NCBI RefSeq assembly: GCF_028283685.1
Contig: NZ_JAPWKF010000006.1
Location: 1-64,000 of the forward strand
Length of the DNA: 64,000 nucleotides
Direction of reading: 5' to 3'
Source: Edaphobacter sp.
GTDB lineage: Bacteria > Acidobacteriota > Terriglobia > Terriglobales > Acidobacteriaceae
How positions within the stretch are numbered: the first letter of the stretch is position 1; the number at the start of each line of letters is the position of its first letter. The notes beneath the pieces are model-generated. The model worked only from the letters and a program-made list of their open reading frames with translations. It had not been told where the DNA came from and searched no databases. The position numbers were made by a program, and so were the translations under genes. Shown in pieces: positions 1 through 7,483 of this stretch.

Positions 1-42
1 CCGATAGCAGAAGTTATGCGTTCCCCTTCATTCTGCTTCTCG

Positions 43-630
43 TCATGAAGGGGGATGCATGATTTTTGTGGTGCGTTCGCTTTCGAGGAGCTTCAGCGTG
101 TTGGCGGTGGTATCGACTTCGCCGATGCGTGGGAAGACCTTGTGGATGTTGAACGCGTGGGCTTCGGCGCTGGGGTCGGTCATGGCATCGGCGATGAAGG
201 CGAGGTTGTAGCCGAGGTCGTGGGCGCTGCGCGCGGAGGCTTCGACGCCGTTGCCGGTGGCGACGCCGGTGAGGATGACCTGGGTGACGTTGCGCTTCTT
301 CAACTCTTCGTCGAGCGCTGTGCCGAGGAAGGCGCCGGGGCAGTGCTTGGTGATGAGGATGTCGCTGGGCTGGACGTCGAGCTCGGGGAGCAGGTCGGCG
401 AAGTCCGGCGGGAAGGCCTGCGTGGAGCGCGGCGTGTCGGTGCGGCCCGGGGCGCGGCCCGCGACGTTGACGAGGACGACGGGAAGGTTGCGGCTGCGGA
501 AGGCGGCGGCGAGCTTCGCGCTGTTGGCGACGACCTCAGAGAGAGGAGGGTTTGTGGGGATGGAGGCCAGACCCTTTTGCAGGTCGATGACGATGAGGGC
601 GGCGACGGGATCGATTTGGGTGATGGGCAT
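43..630 (-). CDS. Isochorismatase-fold hydrolase, copy 1 of a tandem pair
   Basis: 195 residues, covering the full isochorismatase-like fold. The conserved Asp (D16 in VIDLQKG) and Lys (K95 in LITKHCPGAF) of the family are present, but the usual nucleophilic Cys after the GVAT motif is Gly (G128, GVATGNGVEAS). Gly at this place is known from true isochorismatases (EntB, PhzD), whereas nicotinamidase-type members have Cys, so a vinyl-ether hydrolase activity is possible but the substrate is unknown. A close paralogue lies 257 bp upstream on the same strand (888-1439), and the two proteins start with almost the same ten residues, so this is a tandem duplication. The ATG at 630 matches the start of the paralogue. 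Family confidence is high, function low. Confidence 0.85.
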   Translation of the reverse strand: MPITQIDPVAALIVIDLQKGLASIPTNPPLSEVVANSAKLAAAFRSRNLPVVLVNVAGRAPGRTDTPRSTQAFPPDFADLLPELDVQPSDILITKHCPGAFLGTALDEELKKRNVTQVILTGVATGNGVEASARSAHDLGYNLAFIADAMTDPSAEAHAFNIHKVFPRIGEVDTTANTLKLLESERTTKIMHPPS

Positions 631-887
631 GGCGGTCTCCGTAGGTTTGATTTAGGACGGCTTTCGTGGAGACGCTTTGGTGGTCGCAAAGCGGGTCTCT
701 TCCACCCCAACGAGCAAAGCTCGCTGGGGACCCCGGTCTCTCCACTGCGGCTTCGCCTTCGGTCGAGATGACATTTTTGGGTGGGCGATGAGAGCGGAGA
801 GTTTCGGTGAACCCACGTCTCAGAGTCGAGACGTGGGGCACTTCATTGGTGGCTGGGTTGAGGAAGGCAGATTCCTCCGTTGCGCTG
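631..887. repeat. Intergenic repeat cluster between the two hydrolase paralogues
   Basis: No gene is seen in these 257 bp. They hold a GC-rich dispersed repeat at about 680-772, from TGGTCGCAAAGCGGGTCTC to CTTCGGTCGAGATGAC, which recurs at 11833, 15118, 48821 and 63051. They also hold a perfect 10-bp inverted repeat at 812-837 (CCCACGTCTC, 6-nt loop, GAGACGTGGG), and a short piece (GCAGATTCCTCCG, near 868) of a third family seen at 40986. Confidence 0.7.
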
Positions 888-1439
888 TTAGCTCTGGAGG
901 AGCTTCAGCGTGTTTTCGGTGGTGTCGATCTCGCCGATGCGGAGGAAGAAGACCTCGATGCTGTGCTTGTGGTTTTCGGGCTTGAGGTCGGCCATGGCGT
1001 CTTCGACGAAGGCCACGTTGTAGCCGAGGTCGTAGGCGCTGCGGGCGCTGGACTCGATGCCGATGCTGGTGGCGATGCCGCAGAACACGACCTGTGTGAC
1101 GTTGCGCTTCTTCAGCTCTTCGTCGAGCGCCGTGCCGAGAAAGGCGCCGAAGCTCTTCTTGGTGATGAGGATGTCTGTGGGCTGCTGGTTAAGCTCGCTG
1201 ACGAGGTTGGCCCAGTCGGGCGGGAAGGCGCCGGTGTAGCGCGGTGTGCTGGTACGGCCGGGGGCGAGGCCCGCAACGTTCACGAGGACGACGGGGAGGT
1301 TGCGCTTGCGGTAGGCCTCGATGAGCTTCGCGCTGTTGGCGACGACGGCGGGCGCCTGTTCGGGGTTCATGGCGACGATGCCGTTCTGGAGGTCGATGAC
1401 GATGAGGGCGGAGACGGGATCGATCTGCGTGATGGGCAT
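888..1439 (-). CDS. Isochorismatase-fold hydrolase, copy 2 of a tandem pair
   Basis: 183 residues. It aligns end to end with the protein at 43-630. D16 (VIDLQNG) and K94 (LITKKSFGAF) are kept, and the nucleophile position is again Gly (about G127, GIATSIGIESS), so loss of Cys predates the duplication. The coding frame stays open far upstream into the neighbouring transporter, but the ATG at 1439 gives the same MPITQIDPV start as copy 1 and is the sensible start. It lies 41 bp downstream of a small membrane protein gene and is probably cotranscribed with it and the MFS/MarR genes. The substrate is unknown. Confidence 0.85.
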   Translation of the reverse strand: MPITQIDPVSALIVIDLQNGIVAMNPEQAPAVVANSAKLIEAYRKRNLPVVLVNVAGLAPGRTSTPRYTGAFPPDWANLVSELNQQPTDILITKKSFGAFLGTALDEELKKRNVTQVVFCGIATSIGIESSARSAYDLGYNVAFVEDAMADLKPENHKHSIEVFFLRIGEIDTTENTLKLLQS

Positions 1440-1480
1440 TGCTTGTCCTTTCGAGGTTGGGCCCGGTTCGAGCGTGGACG

Positions 1481-1789
1481 TTAGCTGGTGTGCTTGGAGC
1501 GGAAGTGCATGCTCATCTGAATGCTGAGGACGGCGATGCCTGCGAAGAAGACGAGCAGGTCGGCGGGCTGGAGTGCCGCGAGATGTGCGTGGCGAAAGAG
1601 GAGATAACCGGCGACGAGATTCACGAGCGCCCAGACGACGTTGACGGTGGGCGAGGAGAGTCCGATGCCGCGCGGCGTGGCGAAGGGCGACGGGAAGGGG
1701 TCGCCGGAGATGCCGTGCACGAAGTGCGGGACGACGTTGGCGAAGAAGGCTCCGGCGAAGAAGCAGGCGATGTAGTGGAGGGCGATCAT
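1481..1789 (-). CDS. Small integral membrane protein, unknown function
   Basis: 102 residues with three hydrophobic stretches (about residues 3-22, 46-66 and 75-92) and a basic C-terminus. No catalytic motif is recognised. It sits 21 bp downstream of the MFS transporter and upstream of the second isochorismatase-like gene, all on the minus strand, which suggests one transcript with the marR-led operon. A role beside the exporter is inference from position only. Confidence 0.7.
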   Translation of the reverse strand: MIALHYIACFFAGAFFANVVPHFVHGISGDPFPSPFATPRGIGLSSPTVNVVWALVNLVAGYLLFRHAHLAALQPADLLVFFAGIAVLSIQMSMHFRSKHTS

Positions 1790-1810
1790 CGTTGAATCTC
1801 CTTTGGGGCG

Positions 1811-3130
1811 CTACGAGGAAACGGATTCGGCGTGCATAATGGCCTGCACACGGGGCAGGCGAAGGCTGTACCAGAAGGCTCCGGCGATGCAGAAGGCGCC
1901 GGTGATGACGACGGTGTGGGGCGCTCCGATGCGGTGCGCGAGTGCGCCTGCGAAGAGGCTGCCGAAGGGAGAGGCTCCGACGAAGGCGACGGTGTAGTAG
2001 CTCATGACGCGGGCGCGCTTGTCTTCGGGCACAAGGGTCTGGATGACGGTGTTGGAGGCGGCGGCGGTCTGCATCATGCCGAAGCCGACGAAGGCCATGA
2101 CGAGCATGGAGAGCCAGAGCGTGTGCGAGAAACCGAAGAGGATGAGGGTGACGCCGCACAGGGTGGAGGCGATCTGGATCATGCGGGTGAGCCCTGCGGT
2201 GGTCTTGCGCAGGGCGAGCGAGAGCGCGGAGGTCAGCGCGCCGACGCCCATCGCACCGGTGAGCATGCCGAGGGTGTGCGGCCCGCCGTGAAGGACGTCG
2301 CCCGCAAAGATGGGCAGCAGCACGACGTTGCCGTAGCCCATGAGGCTGATGAGCGCGAAGAGGCTGAGGATGGTGCGGATGGGGATGTAGCTGCGGACGT
2401 AGTCCCAGCCTTCGCGCATCTGCTCGAGCATGGTGGTGGTGTGGCGGCGGATCTCGATGGGACGGATACGCATCATGAGCAGCGAGGCGATGACGGCGAT
2501 GTAGCTGAGGCCGTCGATGAGAAAGCACCAGCCTTCGCCGATGGCGGCGACGACGATTCCGGCGAGCGCGGGGCCGACGAGGCGCGCGCAGTTGACCATC
2601 GACGAGTTGAGGGCGATGGCATTGGGCAGGTCTTCGCGATCGTCGACCATCTGGACGAGGAAGGACTGGCGGCCGGGCATGTCGAAGGCGTTGATGAGTC
2701 CCTGGAAGGCGGCGAGCGCGATGATCTCCCACAAGGTGATGCGGTGGGCGAGGGTGAGCGCGGCCATGGCGAGGGATTGGATGGCGGCGAAGACCTGTGT
2801 CCAGACGATGAGGCGGCGTCGCTCCATGCGCTCGACCCAGACGCCGGCGAAGGGTGCGAGGAAGAAGGTGATGATCTGGCCGGCGAAGCTGACGATGCCG
2901 AGCATCAGCGCGGAGTGCGTGAGCCGGTAGACGAGCCAGCTGGTGGCGAGGCGCGTCATCCATGTACCGATGACGGAGATGCCCTGCCCGACGAAGAAGA
3001 GGCGGAAGTTGCGATGACGCAGAGCGCGCCAGGCGTGGGAGATGGAGGCGAGGCGCGAGGGCCGTGCCGCGGCAACAGGTGCAGGTGTGTGTTCGCTGGG
3101 GCGCTGTCCGGATTGTGCCGGTGCGCTCAC
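1811..3130 (-). CDS. MFS transporter, MFS_3/EntS-like exporter
   Basis: 439 residues. A ~35-residue polar N-terminus is followed by the typical start of MFS_3 exporters (ALRHRNFRLFFVGQGIS) and about 12 hydrophobic helices, with the loop motif between helices 2 and 3 (FAGVWVERMERRR). Members of this class export siderophores or drugs by proton antiport at the inner membrane; the substrate here is not visible. The start is GTG at 3130, and it overlaps the TGA of the upstream marR gene (GTGA, 3127-3130), so translation is probably coupled and expression controlled by that MarR protein. Confidence 0.88.
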   Translation of the reverse strand: MSAPAQSGQRPSEHTPAPVAAARPSRLASISHAWRALRHRNFRLFFVGQGISVIGTWMTRLATSWLVYRLTHSALMLGIVSFAGQIITFFLAPFAGVWVERMERRRLIVWTQVFAAIQSLAMAALTLAHRITLWEIIALAAFQGLINAFDMPGRQSFLVQMVDDREDLPNAIALNSSMVNCARLVGPALAGIVVAAIGEGWCFLIDGLSYIAVIASLLMMRIRPIEIRRHTTTMLEQMREGWDYVRSYIPIRTILSLFALISLMGYGNVVLLPIFAGDVLHGGPHTLGMLTGAMGVGALTSALSLALRKTTAGLTRMIQIASTLCGVTLILFGFSHTLWLSMLVMAFVGFGMMQTAAASNTVIQTLVPEDKRARVMSYYTVAFVGASPFGSLFAGALAHRIGAPHTVVITGAFCIAGAFWYSLRLPRVQAIMHAESVSS

Positions 3131-3564
3131 TGCTGCACTCCGTTGGAGGCCATGCGGCGCATGATGGCGCCGGCGGCGAAGAGGGTCTTCTGCTCGTGTG
3201 CGGGAAGTTCTGCGACGGCCTGGGTGATCCAGCTCTCCTTGGCGGCGCGGATGCTGCGGCGGAGGGCGGTGCCTTTGGGGGTGAGCTCGATGAGCTGCTG
3301 GCGGCCGTCGGTGGGGTGGGGCTTGCGGCGGACGAGGCCGAGGCTCTCGAGCGAGGAGACGATGGCGCCCATGGACTGCGGCTTCATGTGCTCGGCGCGT
3401 GCGAGGTCGGCGGTGGTGGCGGGGCCGTTGCGATGCAGGCGGCCGAGCAGGCTGCGTTCGGAGAGGGAGAGATCGTGCTCGTCGTCGGCGGCGGCGCGAA
3501 CGCGGCGCACGATGAGGACGATGGATTCGGCGAGGTCGGCGACCTCCTGGGAGCGATCCGTCAT
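3127..3564 (-). CDS. MarR-family transcriptional regulator
   Basis: 145 residues with the MarR winged helix: recognition region around LARAEHMKPQSMGAIVSSLE and wing around RRKPHPTDGRQQ. MarR dimers repress neighbouring exporter genes and release DNA on binding small phenolic or lipophilic ligands. Here the gene overlaps the MFS exporter by 4 bp and heads the operon. A perfect 16-bp palindrome lies 27 bp upstream of its ATG (3591-3606) and is the obvious autoregulatory site. Confidence 0.9.
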   Translation of the reverse strand: MTDRSQEVADLAESIVLIVRRVRAAADDEHDLSLSERSLLGRLHRNGPATTADLARAEHMKPQSMGAIVSSLESLGLVRRKPHPTDGRQQLIELTPKGTALRRSIRAAKESWITQAVAELPAHEQKTLFAAGAIMRRMASNGVQQ

Positions 3565-3590
3565 GAAAGCAATTGTAGGATATTAGAAGT

Positions 3591-3606
3591 CAAACTTGCA
3601 AGTTTG
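3591..3606. promoter_or_regulatory. MarR operator, perfect 16-bp palindrome
   Basis: CAAACTTGCAAGTTTG is its own reverse complement. Read on the minus strand, the TTGCAA within it can serve as a -35 box, and TACAAT 18 bp further on (3575-3580) as a -10 box, so a bound MarR dimer would cover the promoter of marR and the MFS gene. Confidence 0.75.
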
Positions 3607-3726
3607 GCTGATGAATAGACGATGAAGACGAATGCGGCGGGCGCGAGGGGCGAGGAAATCCGCATTCCGGCTGTGCGGGACTCAAGGAGACTGCCACTGC
3701 TTTCTTTTGTTGACCGCAGGGAGCGG

Positions 3727-3757
3727 AGTGTGTAGTGTGTCGGTAAACTAGTACACT
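3727..3757 (+). promoter_or_regulatory. YtrA-like operator/promoter of the GntR-ABC operon
   Basis: AGTGTG (3734-3739) and TACACT (3752-3757) form an interrupted inverted repeat with a 12-nt spacer, 13 nt before the gntR ATG. YtrA-subfamily GntR regulators recognise AGTGTA/TACACT half sites with a 13-nt spacer in Bacillus; the spacer here is one shorter. TTGACC upstream (about 3708) could be a -35 box. No ribosome-binding site is visible before the ATG, so the transcript may be leaderless or nearly so. Confidence 0.5.
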
Positions 3758-3769
3758 TTATTTCTCGCA

Positions 3770-4180
3770 ATGATCTTTCGTCTGAATCCATCGTCGGGCA
3801 TCCCTCTCTACCTCCAGCTGATGGAGCAGGTGAAGCACGCGGTGGAGACGGGTGCGCTTGGCGAGGGCGATCAACTGCCGACGATCCGCAGTATGGCGGA
3901 AGAGCTGGTGATGAATCCCAACACCGTGGTGCGGGCGTACCGGGAGCTTGAGCGCGAGGGCGTGATCGAGCTGCGGCATGGCTCGGGCGCGTTCCTCAAG
4001 GCGTCATCGGAGAGTAGGGCGCGCGTGATCCGCAAGGCGCAGATGGCGATGGAATCGATGATTGAGCGGCTGCTGCATCAGGGCCTGACGGAAGACGAAC
4101 TGCGGAGGGTCTTTGCGAACGAGCTGGCGAAGGCAGAGGAGAAACGTGTCGTTGCTGCAGGGACGGAGAGGACGAGATGA
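3770..4180 (+). CDS. GntR-family regulator, YtrA subfamily
   Basis: 136 residues. The N-terminal winged helix is complete: SGIPLYLQLMEQV, LPTIRSMAEELVMNPNTV and the wing GVIELRHGSGAFL. The C-terminal part is a short helical segment instead of a large ligand domain, which defines the YtrA subfamily. These repressors precede ABC transporter genes that answer cell-wall-active compounds. The stop overlaps the ATG of the ABC ATPase by 4 bp (ATGA), so it is the first gene of that operon. Confidence 0.88.
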   Translation: MIFRLNPSSGIPLYLQLMEQVKHAVETGALGEGDQLPTIRSMAEELVMNPNTVVRAYRELEREGVIELRHGSGAFLKASSESRARVIRKAQMAMESMIERLLHQGLTEDELRRVFANELAKAEEKRVVAAGTERTR

Positions 4181-5071
4181 GCGATTTCGTAATCGAGACG
4201 GAGCAGCTGAACAAGTCGTATAAGGACAAGGCAGCGTTGCGCGGGCTGGATCTGCGGGTGCCGGCGGGGAGCATCTTCGGGTTCCTGGGGCGTAACGGCG
4301 CGGGGAAGACCACGACGATCAAGACACTGATGGGGTTGCTGCACGCCGACAGCGGAAGCGCACGTGTCTTCGGGATTCCGGTCAGCGATGCCGACGGCGC
4401 GGTCGCCATTCGCAGGCGCATCGGCTTTGTGACGGAGGACAAGGAACTGTATCCGTACATGGCGGTGGAGGAGATCATCCGCTTTACACGCGGGTTCTTT
4501 CCCAGGGTGGCGTGATGACCTGGAGCGGCGTTATGTGGAGATGTTCGATCTGCCGTTGAAGCGTAGGATTCCGGATCTGTCGAAGGGCATGCGATCGAAG
4601 CTGATGCTGCTGCTGGCGATCTGCCGGGGCGCGGATCTGCTGATTCTCGACGAGCCGACGGATGGACTTGACCCGGCGGCCATTGAGGATGTGCTGCGCG
4701 AGCTGGTGTCGATCGCGGCCGAGACGGGGACGACGATGTTCTTTTCATCGCACCAGCTGCCCGAGGTGGATCTGGTCGCCGATCACATCGGCATCATCGA
4801 CCAGGGCCGGATGGTGATGTCCGGTTCGCTGGACGATATCAAGGCCAGTTATCAGCAATTAAGAGTGGTCCTGCGGGACGAGCGGCAGGCTCCATCACGG
4901 TGGGGCGATGGTGTGAAGCAGGTGAAGCAGGAGGGCCGTGTGGTGTCTCTGCTGGTGAGCCACAACGCGGAAGCGGTGGCCGCTGCGGCGCAGGCGATTC
5001 CCGGCGCCGTCGTGGAGCGCTATCCGGTCACGCTGAAGGAGATCTTTCTCGAACACGTGAAGAGCCACTGA
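4177..5071 (+). pseudogene. ABC transporter ATP-binding protein, interrupted by a single-base frameshift
   Basis: Two reading frames together make one complete ABC ATPase. The first (4177-4515) has Walker A GRNGAGKT (residues 38-45) and the Q-loop region (FVTEDKELYP). The second, from about 4508, has signature LSKGM, Walker B LLILDEPTDGLD and the H-loop SSHQ. Removing one G from the GGG at 4505-4507 restores a continuous protein through FFPRWRDDLERRYVEMFDL. All catalytic motifs and codon use are intact on both sides, so the lesion is either very recent, an error in the sequence, or less likely a recoding site. The C-terminal ~90 residues are typical of YtrB-like ATPases. It is cotranscribed with the GntR gene and the permease. 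Confidence 0.85.
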
Positions 5072-5104
5072 AGCCAGGTGAAGAGGAACAGAGGAGGCGC
5101 TGCG

Positions 5105-5824
5105 ATGCTTTGGTACAAGGGATGGCTGGAGACGAGATACAGGCTGCTGTTCTGCATGGGGTGGGCGACGGTGTTCCTGGGGCTGATGCGCCCGTGGCGG
5201 ATGGCTGCGCCTGCGCCGGGTGCGACGGCGTCGGGCCATGGAGCAGTCTATGGGCTGGTGGCGCTGGCCTGTCCGACGCTGCTGCTGGTGGCGTGCGCGA
5301 TGATCGGTGGCTCGGGCATCGTGACGCAGCCTTCCCTGCAGGCGTCGAAGGGACTGCATGGCTCGACGCTGTATACGCTTTCACTGCCGGTGAGCAGGGT
5401 GAGGCTGCTGCTGGTCAGGGCGGGTGTGGGTTGGCTGGAGATTGTTGGGGTGGCCGCGGTTCTGTGTACGACGCTGTGGGCGCTGACTCCCGCGCTAAGA
5501 GAGGCGGCTACGCCGAGAGAGATGGCGGAGTACGCGGTGACGCTGATTGCGTGCGGCTCAACGCTGTATGGCATCTCGGTGTTGCTGGCGACGTTTCTCG
5601 ACGATGTCTGGCGGACGTGGGGCACGATGATGGTTTCGGCAGGGCTTTGGTGGATGTCGCTCCATGTACCGGTGCCGGAGACGGTCAATATCTTTCGCGC
5701 GATGCGCGAGGGCTCGCCGGTGCTGGCGCATACGATGCCGTGGGCGGCGATGGGATTTTCGGTGGCGCTGGGCGCTGCACTGTTGCTTGCGGCGACGAGG
5801 ATTGTGCAGGCACGCGAGTATTGA
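5105..5824 (+). CDS. ABC-2-type permease of the GntR-linked transporter
   Basis: 239 residues with about six hydrophobic segments and no nucleotide-binding motif. It follows the ATPase directly and is the expected membrane partner. The ATG at 5105 is chosen because GAGGAGG lies at 5091-5097, 7 nt upstream; an in-frame GTG at 5078 has no such site. The substrate is unknown. If the ATPase frameshift is real, this permease has no dedicated ATPase in the window. Confidence 0.75.
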   Translation: MLWYKGWLETRYRLLFCMGWATVFLGLMRPWRMAAPAPGATASGHGAVYGLVALACPTLLLVACAMIGGSGIVTQPSLQASKGLHGSTLYTLSLPVSRVRLLLVRAGVGWLEIVGVAAVLCTTLWALTPALREAATPREMAEYAVTLIACGSTLYGISVLLATFLDDVWRTWGTMMVSAGLWWMSLHVPVPETVNIFRAMREGSPVLAHTMPWAAMGFSVALGAALLLAATRIVQAREY

Positions 5825-5867
5825 CGGCCGGATGCGTGCGGCAGGGCGAATGCCGTAGAGTAGGCGC

Positions 5868-6620
5868 ATGATTCTCAAAGACGATCTGGTTCACGATGTC
5901 CCCACGGCCAACGGGCCGATGCGGACGTACTTCTTTCACCCGGCGGTGGAGGGCGCGCAGTTCCCCGGCATCATTCTGTATTCGGAGATCTTTCAGATGA
6001 CGGGGCCGATCCGGCGCTTCGCTACGTTTCTTGCGGGGCATGGATATTTGGTTGCGGTGCCCGAGGTGTATCACGAGCTGGAGCCTGCGGGCACGGTGCT
6101 GGCCTATGACCAGGCGGGATCGGACAAGGGCAACTATGACAAGTATGCGAAGGAGCTTTCGGCGTATGACGACGATGCGCGTTCGCTGCTGAAGCACATG
6201 GCCGCGATGCCGGAGTGCAATGGGCGGCTGGGCGTGGTGGGCATCTGCCTGGGCGGCCATATCGCGTTTCGCGCGGCGATGAACCCGGAGGTGCGTGCCG
6301 CGGTCTGCTTCTATGCGACGGACATCCACTGCGGCACGCTGGGCGCGGGTAAGAAGGACGACTCGATGGCGCGTGCGGGAGAGATCAAGGGCGAGCTGCT
6401 GCACATATGGGGCCGGCAGGACCCGCATGTTCCGCTGGAGGGACGGCGCGCGATCCTGACGCGGCTCGACGAGGTGAAGGCGAACTACCAGTGGCTGGAG
6501 GTCAACGGTGCGCACGCATTCATGCGCGACGAGGGCTATCGCTACGACCCGGAGCTGGAGTATCAGCTGAAGGGCATGATGCTGAGCGTATTTCATCGCA
6601 AGCTGGCGCTGGGGCTTTAG
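5868..6620 (+). CDS. Dienelactone hydrolase family protein
   Basis: 250 residues, one alpha/beta-hydrolase domain. The nucleophile elbow is GICLGG with Cys at 127, in place of Ser, as in true dienelactone hydrolases; Asp185 (GRQDPHVP) and His216 (NGAHAF) complete the triad, and Glu40 (YSEIFQ) matches the conserved Glu near the Cys. Such enzymes open lactone rings in halocatechol breakdown, but many homologues have unknown substrates. No other catechol-pathway gene is nearby. It is followed by a strong terminator. Confidence 0.88.
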   Translation: MILKDDLVHDVPTANGPMRTYFFHPAVEGAQFPGIILYSEIFQMTGPIRRFATFLAGHGYLVAVPEVYHELEPAGTVLAYDQAGSDKGNYDKYAKELSAYDDDARSLLKHMAAMPECNGRLGVVGICLGGHIAFRAAMNPEVRAAVCFYATDIHCGTLGAGKKDDSMARAGEIKGELLHIWGRQDPHVPLEGRRAILTRLDEVKANYQWLEVNGAHAFMRDEGYRYDPELEYQLKGMMLSVFHRKLALGL

Positions 6621-6665
6621 GCCACTACGTAAGGTGACGGCACGCGGCAAGGCTGCGTGCGGGTG

Positions 6666-6703
6666 AAGGGGTGATGCTTCGGCATCGCCCCTTTTCTCCT
6701 TGG
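6666..6703 (+). terminator. Rho-independent terminator after the dienelactone hydrolase gene
   Basis: A 12-bp stem (6666-6677 with 6682-6693, one G-T pair) closed by the stable TTCG tetraloop, then TTTTCTCCTT. Confidence 0.85.
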
Positions 6704-6739
6704 TGGATCTTTTGACTCGCCGGGTGCGGCCTGAGAGAT

Positions 6740-7312
6740 CTATCGCGGCATACTTTGAGCTTCGAGGGCAGCCCGATTGCGATCCAGCCAATCGCTCATG
6801 GTTGGGAAGTACTTGCGCACGTAGGAATAAAGGACCGGCTTGTCTGTTCTGTCGTTCAGCTGACGCAGGTAGTACATGTAGGCGTGGGGTAGCCGGGAGG
6901 TGCTTCCGAGCCATTTCCAGGGCCAGTGCTTGAGGAAGTGGAGTGTGTCGGGTGCGTTCAGTGCGCAGATGTAGAGAAACCGGATGCACTCATCGACGTC
7001 CATGATGAGTTTGCGCTGGTCATCGTGGAGAGAATCGGGATTGGTCATGCACTGACTGAGGATGGGCGCGATGGGGGCGTAGCAGGTCTCCGGGTACTCG
7101 AGGAAGAACAGTTTGCTGCCAAGCTGATTGAAGTGCTCCTCGAGCTTGAGGAGGAGGTTGCTCGCCTGGACGCGGGAGTTCTGCCGGTAAGTGGTGAAGG
7201 CAGCGATGATGCCCAGGGCGGCGACGATCCCGGGCAGGATGGATTTGAAGAAGGTGACCCAGAGAGACTCCGGGCCCGGTTGCGTCAAGGCGATCTCGAT
7301 CAATGGCGACAT
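6740..7312 (-). CDS. Membrane-anchored protein of unknown function
   Basis: 190 residues from the ATG at 7312, preceded by AAAGGAA at the right distance; a longer version starting at 7360 lacks a ribosome-binding site. One membrane helix near the N-terminus (about residues 18-40, FFKSILPGIVAALGIIAAFTT) is followed by a soluble helical region rich in aromatic residues and Cys. This architecture (single N-terminal helix plus a helical cytoplasmic domain) occurs in several uncharacterised families; I cannot name one with confidence. It is divergent from the exported-protein/TetR operon. Confidence 0.65.
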   Translation of the reverse strand: MSPLIEIALTQPGPESLWVTFFKSILPGIVAALGIIAAFTTYRQNSRVQASNLLLKLEEHFNQLGSKLFFLEYPETCYAPIAPILSQCMTNPDSLHDDQRKLIMDVDECIRFLYICALNAPDTLHFLKHWPWKWLGSTSRLPHAYMYYLRQLNDRTDKPVLYSYVRKYFPTMSDWLDRNRAALEAQSMPR

Positions 7313-7433
7313 AGGTTCCTTTCGTCTACACACGGTGTCTACGCCCGCATCATCGCACACTGCCGCGGGGAGTCACCACGTGGCATCGGGACGCAAAGCG
7401 CTACTCGAGGGAGAATTTCGTTTTCTTTTAATA

Positions 7434-7459
7434 AAATACGTACCAGTTGGTATATATTT
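7434..7459. promoter_or_regulatory. Probable TetR operator (interrupted palindrome)
   Basis: AAATACGTACCA and TGGTATATATTT flank a 2-nt GT spacer and match at 10 of 12 positions; the core TACCA-GT-TGGTA is perfect. It lies 25 bp before the exported-protein gene, whose downstream neighbour encodes a TetR regulator. The AT-rich right arm may double as the -10 region. Confidence 0.55.
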
Positions 7460-7483
7460 TGATTGAACAAAGGAGACTCACCC

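Noticed and set aside
1440..2963. Long upstream extension of the second isochorismatase-like gene
   Set aside because: It lies inside the MFS gene in another frame and lacks any domain; the ATG at 1439 matches the paralogue.
4501..4515. Programmed ribosomal frameshifting in the ABC ATPase
   Set aside because: No slippery heptamer or downstream pseudoknot is evident, and this ATPase family is not known for recoding.
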